Assembly (NCBI GenBank): GCA_016865035.1
Contig: CP018227.1
Span: forward strand, 2,137,501 to 2,201,500
From: Kordiimonadales bacterium IMCC3096
GTDB lineage: Bacteria > Pseudomonadota > Alphaproteobacteria > Minwuiales > Minwuiaceae
Reading direction: 5' to 3'
DNA: 64,000 nucleotides
Shown: positions 16,916 to 23,955 of the stretch, piece by piece
How the letters are laid out: each line of letters starts with the position of its first letter
Numbering within the stretch: the stretch's first letter is position 1
Made by a program: the position numbers and the translations under genes
The notes under the pieces: generated by a model
Seen by the model: only the letters and a program-made list of their open reading frames with translations
Database searches by the model: none
Told to the model about the DNA's origin: nothing

Positions 16916-17993
16916 AGTCGGCGGGAAAGCCGAAGAACTTTGCTAGCTCCCGATCCATGCCGGCGCGCACTTCATCCACCGGTACGCCCGCAGGGACCTC
17001 GACGTCCGACGTCTCCGGCAGGCCGGCCCAGTACATGATCGTCCCGAAAGTTGCCGGCGTGCCACTGCCGTGCATCGTATGCCAGATGTGCTCGCAGGAC
17101 GCCCGGCCCATGTACTTCACGGGCCGCTCCCCCGCTGGATGCAACTTTCCGCAGGACCAGTTGTCGAAGAGGTCAAGCCGCTCCGACTCCGACAGGACTC
17201 CCGCATTGCCCAGTATGACCATCTCGCGGAGGACGACTCCGACGATGCGCCAGTCCGTATAGGACATGTCCGGATCAAGGCGAGAAAGGGCGTAACGGAC
17301 GTATTCAAGCGACTCCGGCGAGCGGACATCGAACTGTGACCGGACGCCCACTACGGGCTCGTCGCTGGCTGGTACGCGCCCGATCAGATCGGCGAGCATC
17401 GTTTCGAGCCGCGACGGATCGACGACCTTGCAGGGGTAGGTTGCCTGGACCAGTTTCGGCTCGTCGCCCTTGCGGTTGTGTGTATCGGGAACCCTGAGGA
17501 TACGCGCGATATCGGCGGTACAGGCGGTATCGATCTCGAGGCCAATCGATGGCAGATAAGCCTTGAAAGCGGCAGCCAGGGGCCGCCAGCGTCCGGGCGG
17601 CAGCGGTTCGCTCAGCCGCCAGTGGACGTGCAGCCCGGAACCTGACATGACAACCGCCCAGGGCAGCGCAAGTTCCCCGGCACGAAGCTTTTCGAGCAGT
17701 ACCGTCAGGGCTTCCCGGGCGTCGGCATAGGGTTTGCCGGCCCCGCAATCGACGTCGGCCCAGAGCGCCGGAACCGCGAGAGCCTGAGACCCTTTTCGCC
17801 GCCGGGTCCGGAAACTGGCGGGAGCGAAGTAGACGTCCCAGCCGGTGCGATCGAGTTCCATCGCCATAGCACGCCCCTCGTCGGCGTTCGAAACCCACTT
17901 ATGCTTCGGGGGCTTGTCCTTGGCATCCGACATGCGGAGGGCGACAAGACAGTGCTCGCCTTCGTCGCTCCAGAGATCGAAGATCGAGGTCAT
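16902..17993 (-). CDS. archaeo-eukaryotic-type (AEP) DNA primase/polymerase
   Basis: The protein has 363 residues. The catalytic acidic pair is in WADVDCG (D80, D82). The SGSGLHVHW motif (H122/H124) and ARILRVPDTHNRKG (~163-176) complete the AEP core used by primase-polymerases of plasmids and satellites. Around residue 215 onward, YALSRLDPDMSYTDWRIVG matches a PriCT-type primase C-terminal domain. Start 17993 follows GGAGGTGA and overlaps the AlpA-like gene as ATGA; the longer frame upstream has no homology. It likely primes replication of the excised element. Confidence 0.82.
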   Translation of the reverse strand: MTSIFDLWSDEGEHCLVALRMSDAKDKPPKHKWVSNADEGRAMAMELDRTGWDVYFAPASFRTRRRKGSQALAVPALWADVDCGAGKPYADAREALTVLLEKLRAGELALPWAVVMSGSGLHVHWRLSEPLPPGRWRPLAAAFKAYLPSIGLEIDTACTADIARILRVPDTHNRKGDEPKLVQATYPCKVVDPSRLETMLADLIGRVPASDEPVVGVRSQFDVRSPESLEYVRYALSRLDPDMSYTDWRIVGVVLREMVILGNAGVLSESERLDLFDNWSCGKLHPAGERPVKYMGRASCEHIWHTMHGSGTPATFGTIMYWAGLPETSDVEVPAGVPVDEVRAGMDRELAKFFGFPADYADG

Positions 17994-18208
17994 CGTACCG
18001 TCACCTCCGAGGTCGAGCGCCGGGGCGGCGACATGCGTTCCTCGATCCAGGCATCGAGGTCCGGGACCGTGTAGAGTGCGCGGCCGCCGCAGATGCGGTA
18101 GACTGGACCGCCGCCCGTCGTGGCTAGTTTCTGGAGGGTGGCGCGGGAGTAGTGAACGCCTCGTGAGATTAGATGCTCTGATGCCTGCTTGCGGTCGAGA
18201 TAGACCAT
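17990..18208 (-). CDS. AlpA/excisionase-like helix-turn-helix regulator
   Basis: The 72-residue MerR/AlpA-type DNA-binding protein has LDRKQASEHLISRGVHYSRATLQKL, the helix-turn-helix that reads 'yl....a...l..rG......tl.kl', followed by GGPVYRICGGRALY and DLDAWIEERM. Members regulate excision or replication operons of satellites and prophages, or serve as Xis. It leads the operon with primase (ATGA overlap) and helicase. A GGAG lies eight bases before its ATG. An inverted repeat upstream is its likely operator. Confidence 0.82.
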   Translation of the reverse strand: MVYLDRKQASEHLISRGVHYSRATLQKLATTGGGPVYRICGGRALYTVPDLDAWIEERMSPPRRSTSEVTVR

Positions 18209-18218
18209 TGCTTTCGCT

Positions 18219-18238
18219 CCATATCGCTTTCGATACGG
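18219..18238. promoter_or_regulatory. inverted repeat before the AlpA-primase-helicase operon
   Basis: CCATATCG and CGATACGG (one mismatch from perfect symmetry) are separated by four bases. The repeat lies between the start codon at 18208 and a minus-strand -10 candidate TATAAT at 18265-18260. The -35 candidate is weak. The position suits an operator for the AlpA-like protein. Confidence 0.4.
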
Positions 18239-18298
18239 AGAAGATAACCATCTGAGAATATTATAAAATCTAGGATGAATGCAGAAACCTGAAGGCTT

Positions 18299-19120
18299 TC
18301 ATCCTTTCTTTGTGGGCCGTCCTCTTGGCCTAGGCAAGAATGGACCGCCATGTTGCACGGGCACTGCCTTGAACAAGGGGCCCAATGTGTCAGGTGACAC
18401 GGGCTTCTCGCCAATCAGATCGCACAGCCCACCGTACACGCGGATGAACTTCGATTTTCGATAGTGTCCCGGGTCCTCGCCAAAAACTCTTTTCCATGCC
18501 GCTGCAACCCGAAGGGCAAATCGAATCCTGAACATCGGTGTCATCCGCCCGCCCTTCTTGCGAGACACGGGGTCTACCATCTCATCCATTGCCGCAATTT
18601 CGACTTCGTCGTCGATGCCCGCCAACAGACTTCGAGGACTCAATATGTTCTCTTGGTCAGCCCCACTGGAAAGCGCGCGATTCACCACAAGCCAGGAGGG
18701 CCACTTGCCTATGTCAATCGTCCGGTCGGGCCCGACCGGATCGGCGATGTATTGATCCCGCCGGTCTCGCCAGATAGCCAGCATTTCAGAAACCTGCTCG
18801 ATCTCTGCATCGAGGATCGCCCGAGCCTCTTCATGCCCAGTGTTTCGTCGGTATCTTTTGATCTGTTTACACATAGTTTCGCAGGCTTTGACGATGGCTT
18901 GAGCCGCCTCGCATCGGGCGTTTTGCCGTGTGCTTTCGTCCTTATGGGGCTCGTTGTAGGCCGCTCGCGAAACGTGAAACTCTTCCACTATAGGCTCAAT
19001 TGCACTGGCGAACTTTGGCCTCGAGGTGACCGTTCCAGCTCTCTCACACGCCAGAATGTCGAGCAACTTGCGCCGCTCTGGCTCAGACAGCCCATGCCGA
19101 TCACCATCGAGATCGCTCAC
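18299..19120 (-). CDS. hypothetical protein coupled to the integrase gene
   Basis: I do not recognise this 273-residue, mostly helical, charged protein. It has an internal coiled-coil-like stretch (RAILDAEIEQVSEMLAIWRD) and a basic end (RPRGRPTKKG) resembling an AT-hook. It begins at GTG 19120, whose last two bases with the next A form the integrase stop (GTGA), so translation is coupled. Possible roles are a recombination directionality factor or a DNA-binding accessory protein. The much longer open frame running upstream is a shadow of the integrase. Confidence 0.6.
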   Translation of the reverse strand: MSDLDGDRHGLSEPERRKLLDILACERAGTVTSRPKFASAIEPIVEEFHVSRAAYNEPHKDESTRQNARCEAAQAIVKACETMCKQIKRYRRNTGHEEARAILDAEIEQVSEMLAIWRDRRDQYIADPVGPDRTIDIGKWPSWLVVNRALSSGADQENILSPRSLLAGIDDEVEIAAMDEMVDPVSRKKGGRMTPMFRIRFALRVAAAWKRVFGEDPGHYRKSKFIRVYGGLCDLIGEKPVSPDTLGPLFKAVPVQHGGPFLPRPRGRPTKKG

Positions 19121-20454
19121 TTTTTTGCGCCCGGCATAGGAACAATGTCCGCGCTGTCGTCCCCCGAGGCCTTGGCAAGCCCGGCCAGCGCTACCGACGC
19201 GGCCCGCTCGGCCAATTTGCGCTGCGCGTCGGTCGCCCAGTGGACGTACCGAGCCGACATGGCGATGGTTGCGTGCCCCATGGCGGCCTGGATTTCGGCG
19301 GCCTGCGCCCCGGCCATCGCCATGTGCGAGGCCAGCGAGTGCCGCAGCCCATGCAGTCCGATACCCTCGGGCAATTCGGCCTCGACACGGATTGTCCGCC
19401 ATGGATGCGACAGGTCGACCGGCCCCGCCGGCGTCTCCACTACCGTGCCTGCCTTCCTCGCCCTGCGGCCCTGGCCGGACGGCGCAGGCGGAAAGACGTA
19501 GTCGTTGTGATCGCCGCCGGGCTGCCGTGCGATGATCGCCTGCGCCGCCGCGGGCAATTCGATCACCCGCGGCTTGCCGGTCCGCCGGCCGCTCTTGTGG
19601 CCCGCTGGCGGGATCACCAGGCGTCCCGCCTTCAGGTCGACCTGGCCCCATGTCAGGCCGGCAATTTCACCTCGGCGGGCGCCGGTCAGGGCAATGACGC
19701 GGATCGCTTCAGCCACGGGCGCCCGCAGCCGCTTCTCTGCCTGCATCCGGTCGAGCGTCGTGAACAGCCGCGCATAATCATCTTTGCCTTCAAGGAAGGT
19801 CTCGCGTCGGCCCACCGAAGGCAACTTCACGGCCGCCGCCGGATTGGCTGCGGTCAGGTCTTCCGATACCGCCCAGTTCAGGATTGCCCGCAACAGCCCG
19901 ATCGTGTCCCGCGCAGTCGTCGCGCCGCCGGTGACGCGTGCTAGGCCGCGCTTCTTCGTCTTCACCTTGGCCGCCGTCTTGCCGACCGTGATGTCGGCCA
20001 GCGCGCGCCGCACGTCCTCGGGCCGCAACCGATCGACGAAGCTGCGTCCGAGCAGGGGGCGCAGGTGCCGTTCGATCCGTCCGCGGTCGATTGCCTGCGT
20101 TGAAGGAGCCTTCTCGCTGAACCGCGCCGACGCGAGATAGCGGTCGAGCACGTCGTTGACCGTCAGCGCTGCGCGGGCAGTCGCCTTTTCGTCCAGCGGG
20201 TCGCGACCTTCCTTGCGCGCCTGCCGCATCTGGTCGGCCCGTTCGCGCGCCTGGTCCGCCGTCCATTCGCCGTGTTTGCCGATGGTGGCTCGCCGTTCGC
20301 GCCCTTCGGCAGTCCTGTAGCGGTAGATGTAGCTCTTGACGCCGCTTGGCAGAACCAGCAGCCCGAAACCGGTGATCCGGTCATCCCAGACATAGTACCG
20401 ACGCGCTGGGTCCGGCGCCGACGCGTCCACCGTCCGCTTGGTGATCTTTGCCAT
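19117..20454 (-). CDS. int: tyrosine recombinase/integrase of element 1
   Basis: The 445-residue integrase has an N-terminal DUF4102-type arm-binding domain (YYVWDDRITGFGLLVLPSG), a core-binding SAM-like domain (~97-205) and a C-terminal catalytic domain. The catalytic residues are R260 (TGARRGEI), K287 (GHKSGR), H368 and R371 (HGLRHS), H394 (GHATIAM) and Y403 (ARYVH). It catalyses recombination between the element's att site and the tRNA-Val 3' end. Its gene lies about 185 bases inside the right repeat, as is standard. Start 20454 is at MAKITKRTV. The complete active site suggests it is functional. Confidence 0.95.
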   Translation of the reverse strand: MAKITKRTVDASAPDPARRYYVWDDRITGFGLLVLPSGVKSYIYRYRTAEGRERRATIGKHGEWTADQARERADQMRQARKEGRDPLDEKATARAALTVNDVLDRYLASARFSEKAPSTQAIDRGRIERHLRPLLGRSFVDRLRPEDVRRALADITVGKTAAKVKTKKRGLARVTGGATTARDTIGLLRAILNWAVSEDLTAANPAAAVKLPSVGRRETFLEGKDDYARLFTTLDRMQAEKRLRAPVAEAIRVIALTGARRGEIAGLTWGQVDLKAGRLVIPPAGHKSGRRTGKPRVIELPAAAQAIIARQPGGDHNDYVFPPAPSGQGRRARKAGTVVETPAGPVDLSHPWRTIRVEAELPEGIGLHGLRHSLASHMAMAGAQAAEIQAAMGHATIAMSARYVHWATDAQRKLAERAASVALAGLAKASGDDSADIVPMPGAKK

Positions 20455-20491
20455 ACTTATCCCTCGCATGCTGTCGCTAACCGGCTCGCCG

Positions 20492-20511
20492 TGTCAGCAC
20501 TGTGTCAGCAG
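20492..20511 (+). promoter_or_regulatory. right pair of putative integrase arm-type sites
   Basis: TGTCAGCA occurs at 20492-20499 and 20503-20510, 11 bases apart, exactly as at 9886-9905 near the left end. The 20-base pair differs from the left copy at only a few spacer bases. It also overlaps the integrase promoter region, so integrase could repress itself. Confidence 0.5.
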
Positions 20512-20611
20512 TAGCCGGAAAGCCAAGGTGATTTCCGGTCTCACCACTACATGCGAAAGTAAGAGGTTAATCCTTTGACAGCAAGAGATTATCGAATGAT
20601 GGTAAAGGCTG

Positions 20612-20620
20612 TGTCAGCAG
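20612..20620 (+). promoter_or_regulatory. third putative arm-type site
   Basis: TGTCAGCAG followed by TAG repeats the right half of the pair at 20503-20514. It lies 18 bases before the core repeat. Confidence 0.4.
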
Positions 20621-20637
20621 TAGTAAGCCCTATTCAC

Positions 20638-20690
20638 CTACGTTGACATCGTAGGGGTCGCTGGTTCAATCCCAGCCGCGCCCACCATTT
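20638..20690 (+). repeat. attR: displaced 3' fragment of tRNA-Val
   Basis: The second copy of the 53-bp repeat contains the anticodon arm, T-arm and acceptor 3' strand of tRNA-Val, but no D-arm or 5' acceptor strand, so it is not a tRNA gene. Its antisense strand encodes the end of the serine recombinase fragment. Confidence 0.92.
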
Positions 20691-20692
20691 CA
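20682..20692 (+). repeat. 11-bp core of element 2, left copy
   Basis: CCACCATTTCA, overlapping the encoded CCA end of the tRNA fragment. It is identical to 25927-25937, and flanking bases differ on both sides. Confidence 0.6.
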
Positions 20693-21395
20693 CTATTATC
20701 GGTCGCAAACAGGCCTAGAACCCGCAGTGGCTCTGCGATAGAGGCGGTTCGAAAACCCTCATTTTTCGCGTAGGCGAGCGGACCGGTAAATGCCAGTCGA
20801 AGCACCAGTCGCTTATGTTCCAGCCTGTCAGAAGCCCAGAGTTTCTGCGGGTTTGAGAGAAACGTCCAGGCGGTTCGAAAACTTTCGTCGAAGGTCTTCG
20901 ACACCACTCCACTATTTGCTGCTTTTTCGGCCAGCATGATCTTGCGGTGATCAAGTTCCCTGATCTGGTTTTCATAGGCCTGAATGACGCGATCATTCTC
21001 GCTGGCGACGATACGCTCGACCAGTTTGTTGATCTTGCCGTCGATGCCTGTGATCTCGTCTTTCATCTGTCGCTTGCGCTCTTCGGTGTTGCGGCTTTCA
21101 GCCTCCCAGCGATCCGCAAACATGGCGCGCGCGATCTTCAGCAGAAGCGGAGCAGGCGAGAGATCGCCCAGCAGCTTTTCGAAGTCATTCTCGATCAGCT
21201 CCCGGCGGATCGACTTGCCACGCCGCTCGCAGCCGCGCTGATAGCAGACATAGTAGGGATAATGCTTGCTGCGCCCCTTTGACCAACCGGCTGTCATTGG
21301 CTCATTGCAAGAGGTGGCCCGACAAATCTGGACAGTTGAGTTAGGTGGATTTTCTGCTCCCAATCCGGCAGCGTTGCCGGGACGAAGGAGCGAAG

Positions 21396-21707
21396 ATGAC
21401 AAGACGACCCAGGCGGAACCACAGCCCTGCCTTCAAAGCGAAAGTCGCATTGGCGGCGCTGAAGGGCGACAGGACGATGAGCGAGCTGGCGACGCAGTTC
21501 GACCTGCATCCCAATCAGATCAAGCAGTGGAAGGATCAGCTGCTTGAGGGCGTAACGGGTGTCTTCGATGACACGCCAAAGGCCGCGAAAGAGCCGCAGA
21601 TCGACGTAAAGTCCCTGCACGCGAAGATTGGCCAGCTGGCGCTGGAAAACGATTTTTTAGAGGGCGCGCTCGACAAGGCCGGTCTGTTGCCGAGCGCAAG
21701 GAAATGA
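21396..21707 (+). CDS. IS3-family transposase OrfA (helix-turn-helix)
   Basis: The 103-residue protein has the usual OrfA start MTRRPRRNHSPAFKAKVALAA, the helix-turn-helix SELATQFDLHPNQIKQWK and a C-terminal leucine-zipper-like helix (LHAKIGQLALENDFLEGAL). It binds the IS ends. Its stop overlaps the orfB start as ATGA, so OrfB could be made separately by coupling, or as a fusion by frameshifting in the usual IS3 way. Confidence 0.9.
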   Translation: MTRRPRRNHSPAFKAKVALAALKGDRTMSELATQFDLHPNQIKQWKDQLLEGVTGVFDDTPKAAKEPQIDVKSLHAKIGQLALENDFLEGALDKAGLLPSARK

Positions 21708-22534
21708 CGGGCCCGGACCACAGGCTGAGCCTGACACGGCAAGCCCGGCTTCTCGGGATCAGCCGGGGCAGCCTGTATTACGCGCCGCGCCCGACCAGTG
21801 CGGCGGACCTCAAGCTTATGCGCAGAATTGACGAGTTGCACATGGACTACCCGTTCGCGGGCAGCCGTATGATGAAAGGGTTGCTGCGGCAGGAAGGCTT
21901 CACGGCCGGGCGGCTGCACGTGGCAACCTGCATGAAAACGATGGGCATTGAGGCGCTCTATCGCAGACCGAACACCAGCAAGCCTGCGCCCGGTCACAGG
22001 ATCTATCCCTACCTGCTGCGCAAGCTGGCCGTGACGCAGCCCAATCAGGTCTGGGCCATGGATATTACCTACATTCCCATGGCCCGAGGGTTCGTCTATC
22101 TGGTCGCCGTTCTGGACTGGTTCAGCCGCAAGGTTCTGGCCTGGCGGCTGTCGGTGACGCTGGAAACAGCGCCGTGTCTGGAGGCCTTGAATGATGCCCT
22201 GCGCAGATATGGCAAGCCGGAGATCATGAACTCGGACCAAGGATCACAGTTCACGTCCATTGACTTCATCAAGGCGCTGAAGGACGCCGACATCCAGATC
22301 AGCATGGATGGCAAGGGCGCTTGGCGCGATAACGTGTTTGTCGAACGGCTCTGGCGCAGCGTCAAATACGAGGAGGTCTATCTGCACGCCTATGAAAGCG
22401 TGTCAGCCGCCCGACAGGGCATCGACCGATACCTGGCCTTCTACAACACAAGGAGACCGCATTCATCGCTGGAAGGGCAAACGCCCGATCAGGCATATCA
22501 CATCAAGTTGCAACCAATCCCGGTGGCGGCATAA
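21704..22534 (+). CDS. IS3-family transposase OrfB (DDE integrase)
   Basis: The 276-residue protein begins with an HTH_21 region (MRRIDELHMDYPFAGSRMM). The rve catalytic core has the first Asp in WAMDITYIP, the second in NSDQGSQFTS and the Glu in DNVFVERLWRSVKYEEVYL. It ends RPHSSLEGQTPDQAY, as in complete IS3 transposases. All motifs are intact, so this copy may still be active. Confidence 0.92.
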   Translation: MTGPDHRLSLTRQARLLGISRGSLYYAPRPTSAADLKLMRRIDELHMDYPFAGSRMMKGLLRQEGFTAGRLHVATCMKTMGIEALYRRPNTSKPAPGHRIYPYLLRKLAVTQPNQVWAMDITYIPMARGFVYLVAVLDWFSRKVLAWRLSVTLETAPCLEALNDALRRYGKPEIMNSDQGSQFTSIDFIKALKDADIQISMDGKGAWRDNVFVERLWRSVKYEEVYLHAYESVSAARQGIDRYLAFYNTRRPHSSLEGQTPDQAYHIKLQPIPVAA

Positions 22535-22657
22535 CCAAGCGGAAAATCCACCTAAGAAACGGCTCGAAACTGTTCAAACGAACCGAACCACCTCTAACCA
22601 AGCGGAAAATCCACCTAAGAAACGGCTCGAAACTGTTCAAACGAACCGAACCACCTC
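22532..22657 (+). repeat. 63-bp tandem duplication of the IS right end
   Basis: Two identical 63-base units, 22532-22594 and 22595-22657, each start TAACCAAGCGG and end CCACCTC. Each carries a full right terminal repeat, giving the IS two alternative right ends. Confidence 0.92.
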
Positions 22658-23216
22658 TGTCACCATCATCGATCAGCGCCTTGGGGCGCGCACCGCCCAG
22701 AGCAGTGCCGTGCTGGAGCGCAAGATCAAGTTCCGGCGAAAGCGGTACGCCGTCTTCGACGCGCTTGGCGGATTCAATTAGCTCTTCGAGCGTAGCGTTC
22801 TGGCTTTGGCGCGGGACGTATTCGTTAGGGGATTTCTGGAAGTCTAACGCTCCAATCCGGTCAGATCCGGATTCAAGCATATAAGTCAGCTCATCCAGCT
22901 CAGCCGCATCTGCTTCCTTGCCCTGAAGGCCAAGCATCCGGTTGATTATGACCCGCCGACCCCAAGCGTCGGGCGAACCGTCACGGATGCAGCTAGGCAT
23001 CTGCATATTGTCACTGATTTCAATCGAGCCTGCTTTTAAGGGCAGTTCCGGTGCGTAGATCGCGATCGCGTTTTCGCGGCTGAGATAGCTTCGGCCGTAG
23101 TTGTAGGCAAGGCGTCCATCATTCTGGCGGCTGAGCCGTCCTGCCACGATCGGCTTGGTCTCTCCAGGTAGCCAAATCCAAACATAGGCTTCATCGTGGC
23201 GATGATTAGAAGTCAT
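22658..23216 (-). pseudogene. hipA: HipA-type toxin kinase, truncated by the IS
   Basis: About 186 N-terminal residues of a HipA protein remain: the WIWLPGETKPIVAGRL start, YLSRENAIAIYAPELPL, and DGSPDAWGRRVI, which is the conserved SP.AWG region. The frame then reads ALGGARPKALI before entering the IS end. The kinase catalytic loop and magnesium-binding residues, found beyond residue ~200 in the family, are missing, so the toxin must be inactive. HipA phosphorylates glutamyl-tRNA synthetase in characterised cases. It overlaps hipB by 11 bases. Confidence 0.85.
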
Positions 23217-23556
23217 CTCTCACCACCTCTTTGGTCTCGCGCACAGTCTTTGGCATGAGCTGGAGCTTTTCTGCCTGCTCAGCCACACGCATTGACAGCC
23301 TGCTTTCCTCGGCCTCGAACAGGGGAACGCCAACAATTGTGGCTGCTTCAAAGACCGAGCCAATGCCGCAGCGCGGATCGCCATTCTCGATGCGGCGGAT
23401 CATATCGCGCGATACGCCCACGCGTTCGGCCAGCTGTTGGACACTTATCTTTCTTTCGATGCGACCGGCACGAATGAGCTGGCCAAGCAAGGTCAGTGCT
23501 TCTTCCCCGTAATAGGAGAGCGTGCGAGCGCTTGTTGATCCTTTTGTCCGTGCCAT
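23206..23556 (-). CDS. hipB: HipB-like XRE-family antitoxin
   Basis: The 116-residue protein has a helix-turn-helix in the centre (KISVQQLAERVGVSRDMIRRIENG), a region GIGSVFEAATIVGVPLFE typical of HipB-type partners, and a C-terminal tail. It should neutralise HipA and repress the operon. Start 23556 (MARTKGS) is chosen because AAAGGA lies nine bases upstream; 23574 is possible. With hipA broken it is an orphan antitoxin that may still act as a repressor. Confidence 0.85.
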   Translation of the reverse strand: MARTKGSTSARTLSYYGEEALTLLGQLIRAGRIERKISVQQLAERVGVSRDMIRRIENGDPRCGIGSVFEAATIVGVPLFEAEESRLSMRVAEQAEKLQLMPKTVRETKEVVRDDF

Positions 23557-23616
23557 GGGGCTGCATCCTTTCATTCTCCATCATGCCGGAATGAAGCGAG
23601 AATGTCAAGAATAAGA

Positions 23617-23658
23617 CTTATATATAAGCCTTAAGAGGCTTTATGACCTATATATAAG
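23617..23658. promoter_or_regulatory. paired palindromic operators upstream of hipB
   Basis: CTTATATATAAG (23617-23628) is a perfect palindrome. CCTATATATAAG (23647-23658) is the same with one change. Their centres are 30 bases apart, about three helical turns. The sites lie 60-100 bases before hipB in a strongly AT-rich stretch, so they are good candidates for HipB binding and contain likely promoter elements. Confidence 0.6.
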
Positions 23659-23860
23659 TCAATCGGAGCGCTGCGTAATGAGCCAACACCGCCACGATCC
23701 AATCAAACAGAGGGTCGAAACCCGCAAAATCGATCTTACCCGCATTAGGCTTGACGACAGATTCGGCAAACACCTCCTTACCGTCCTCAGTTTGCGGATC
23801 GAGCTCGATGCCGTTAGATGCGGCAGAGCTTCTTCCAGTTGATTCTCCAGACCTCCCGCT
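23648..23860 (-). pseudogene. C-terminal remnant of an unidentified gene
   Basis: A frame open from 23860 to a TAG at 23650-23648 encodes about 70 residues with protein-like composition, ending FDPLFDWIVAVLAHYAALRLTYI. A TGA at 23863-23861 closes it upstream and no good start codon is present. It may be the end of a frameshifted or deleted gene between mobA and hipB. The rest of the 23664-23955 stretch holds nothing else I can support. Confidence 0.3.
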
Positions 23861-23955
23861 TCAGCAGGATGTGCAGTCGCTGGTATCCGGTCGCTCCTTC
23901 CCAAAGAGACCAGCATCTGAACATACCAACACAGGCCAATCGATGAGGGGCGACG

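Larger units (their letters stand above)
9768..20690. mobile_element. integrative element 1 (tyrosine integrase, tRNA-Val site), satellite-like
   Basis: A 10,870-bp segment is bounded by the 53-bp repeats. Next to the right repeat lies a tyrosine integrase, and at both ends are paired TGTCAGC motifs. The replication module (AlpA-like regulator, AEP primase, helicase) and the integrase are on the minus strand. The left arm on the plus strand holds a small-terminase-like gene, a secreted nuclease, a Sel1 protein and an AT-rich hypothetical gene. No capsid, tail, relaxase or type IV secretion genes are present. The content (int, alpA, primase, terS-like) resembles phage-inducible satellites; an integrative mobilizable element is the alternative. 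Confidence 0.85.
20638..21309 (-). pseudogene. serine recombinase, C-terminal fragment reading into tRNA sequence
   Basis: About 224 codons remain of a large serine recombinase. They include the zinc-ribbon end (SCNEPMTAGW ... YYVCYQRGC), a long coiled coil (roughly RNTEERKRQMKDEITGIDGK to RELDHRKIMLAEK) and a terminal region. The N-terminal catalytic domain is gone, cut by an IS3-family insertion at about 21310. The last 14 codons (GAAGIEPATPTMST) are antisense to tRNA-Val and end at a TAG inside it. The native tail appears to lie at 25802-25936, on the other side of the element, in the same reading frame. Confidence 0.85.
21310..22657 (+). mobile_element. IS3-family insertion sequence with duplicated right end
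   Basis: The left end begins AGAGGTGG (21310-21317) and the right end is the reverse complement, finishing CCACCTCT. Internal TTAGGTGGATTTT motifs also match in inverted orientation. The right terminal 63 bases (22532-22594) are repeated exactly in tandem at 22595-22657. The flanks (serine recombinase on one side, hipA on the other) show no target duplication, so a deletion has occurred next to the insertion. It encodes OrfA and OrfB. Confidence 0.85.

Noticed and set aside
20638-20690. A second tRNA-Val gene
   Set aside because: Only the anticodon arm to the 3' end is present; no D-arm or 5' acceptor strand, so it is an attachment-site fragment.
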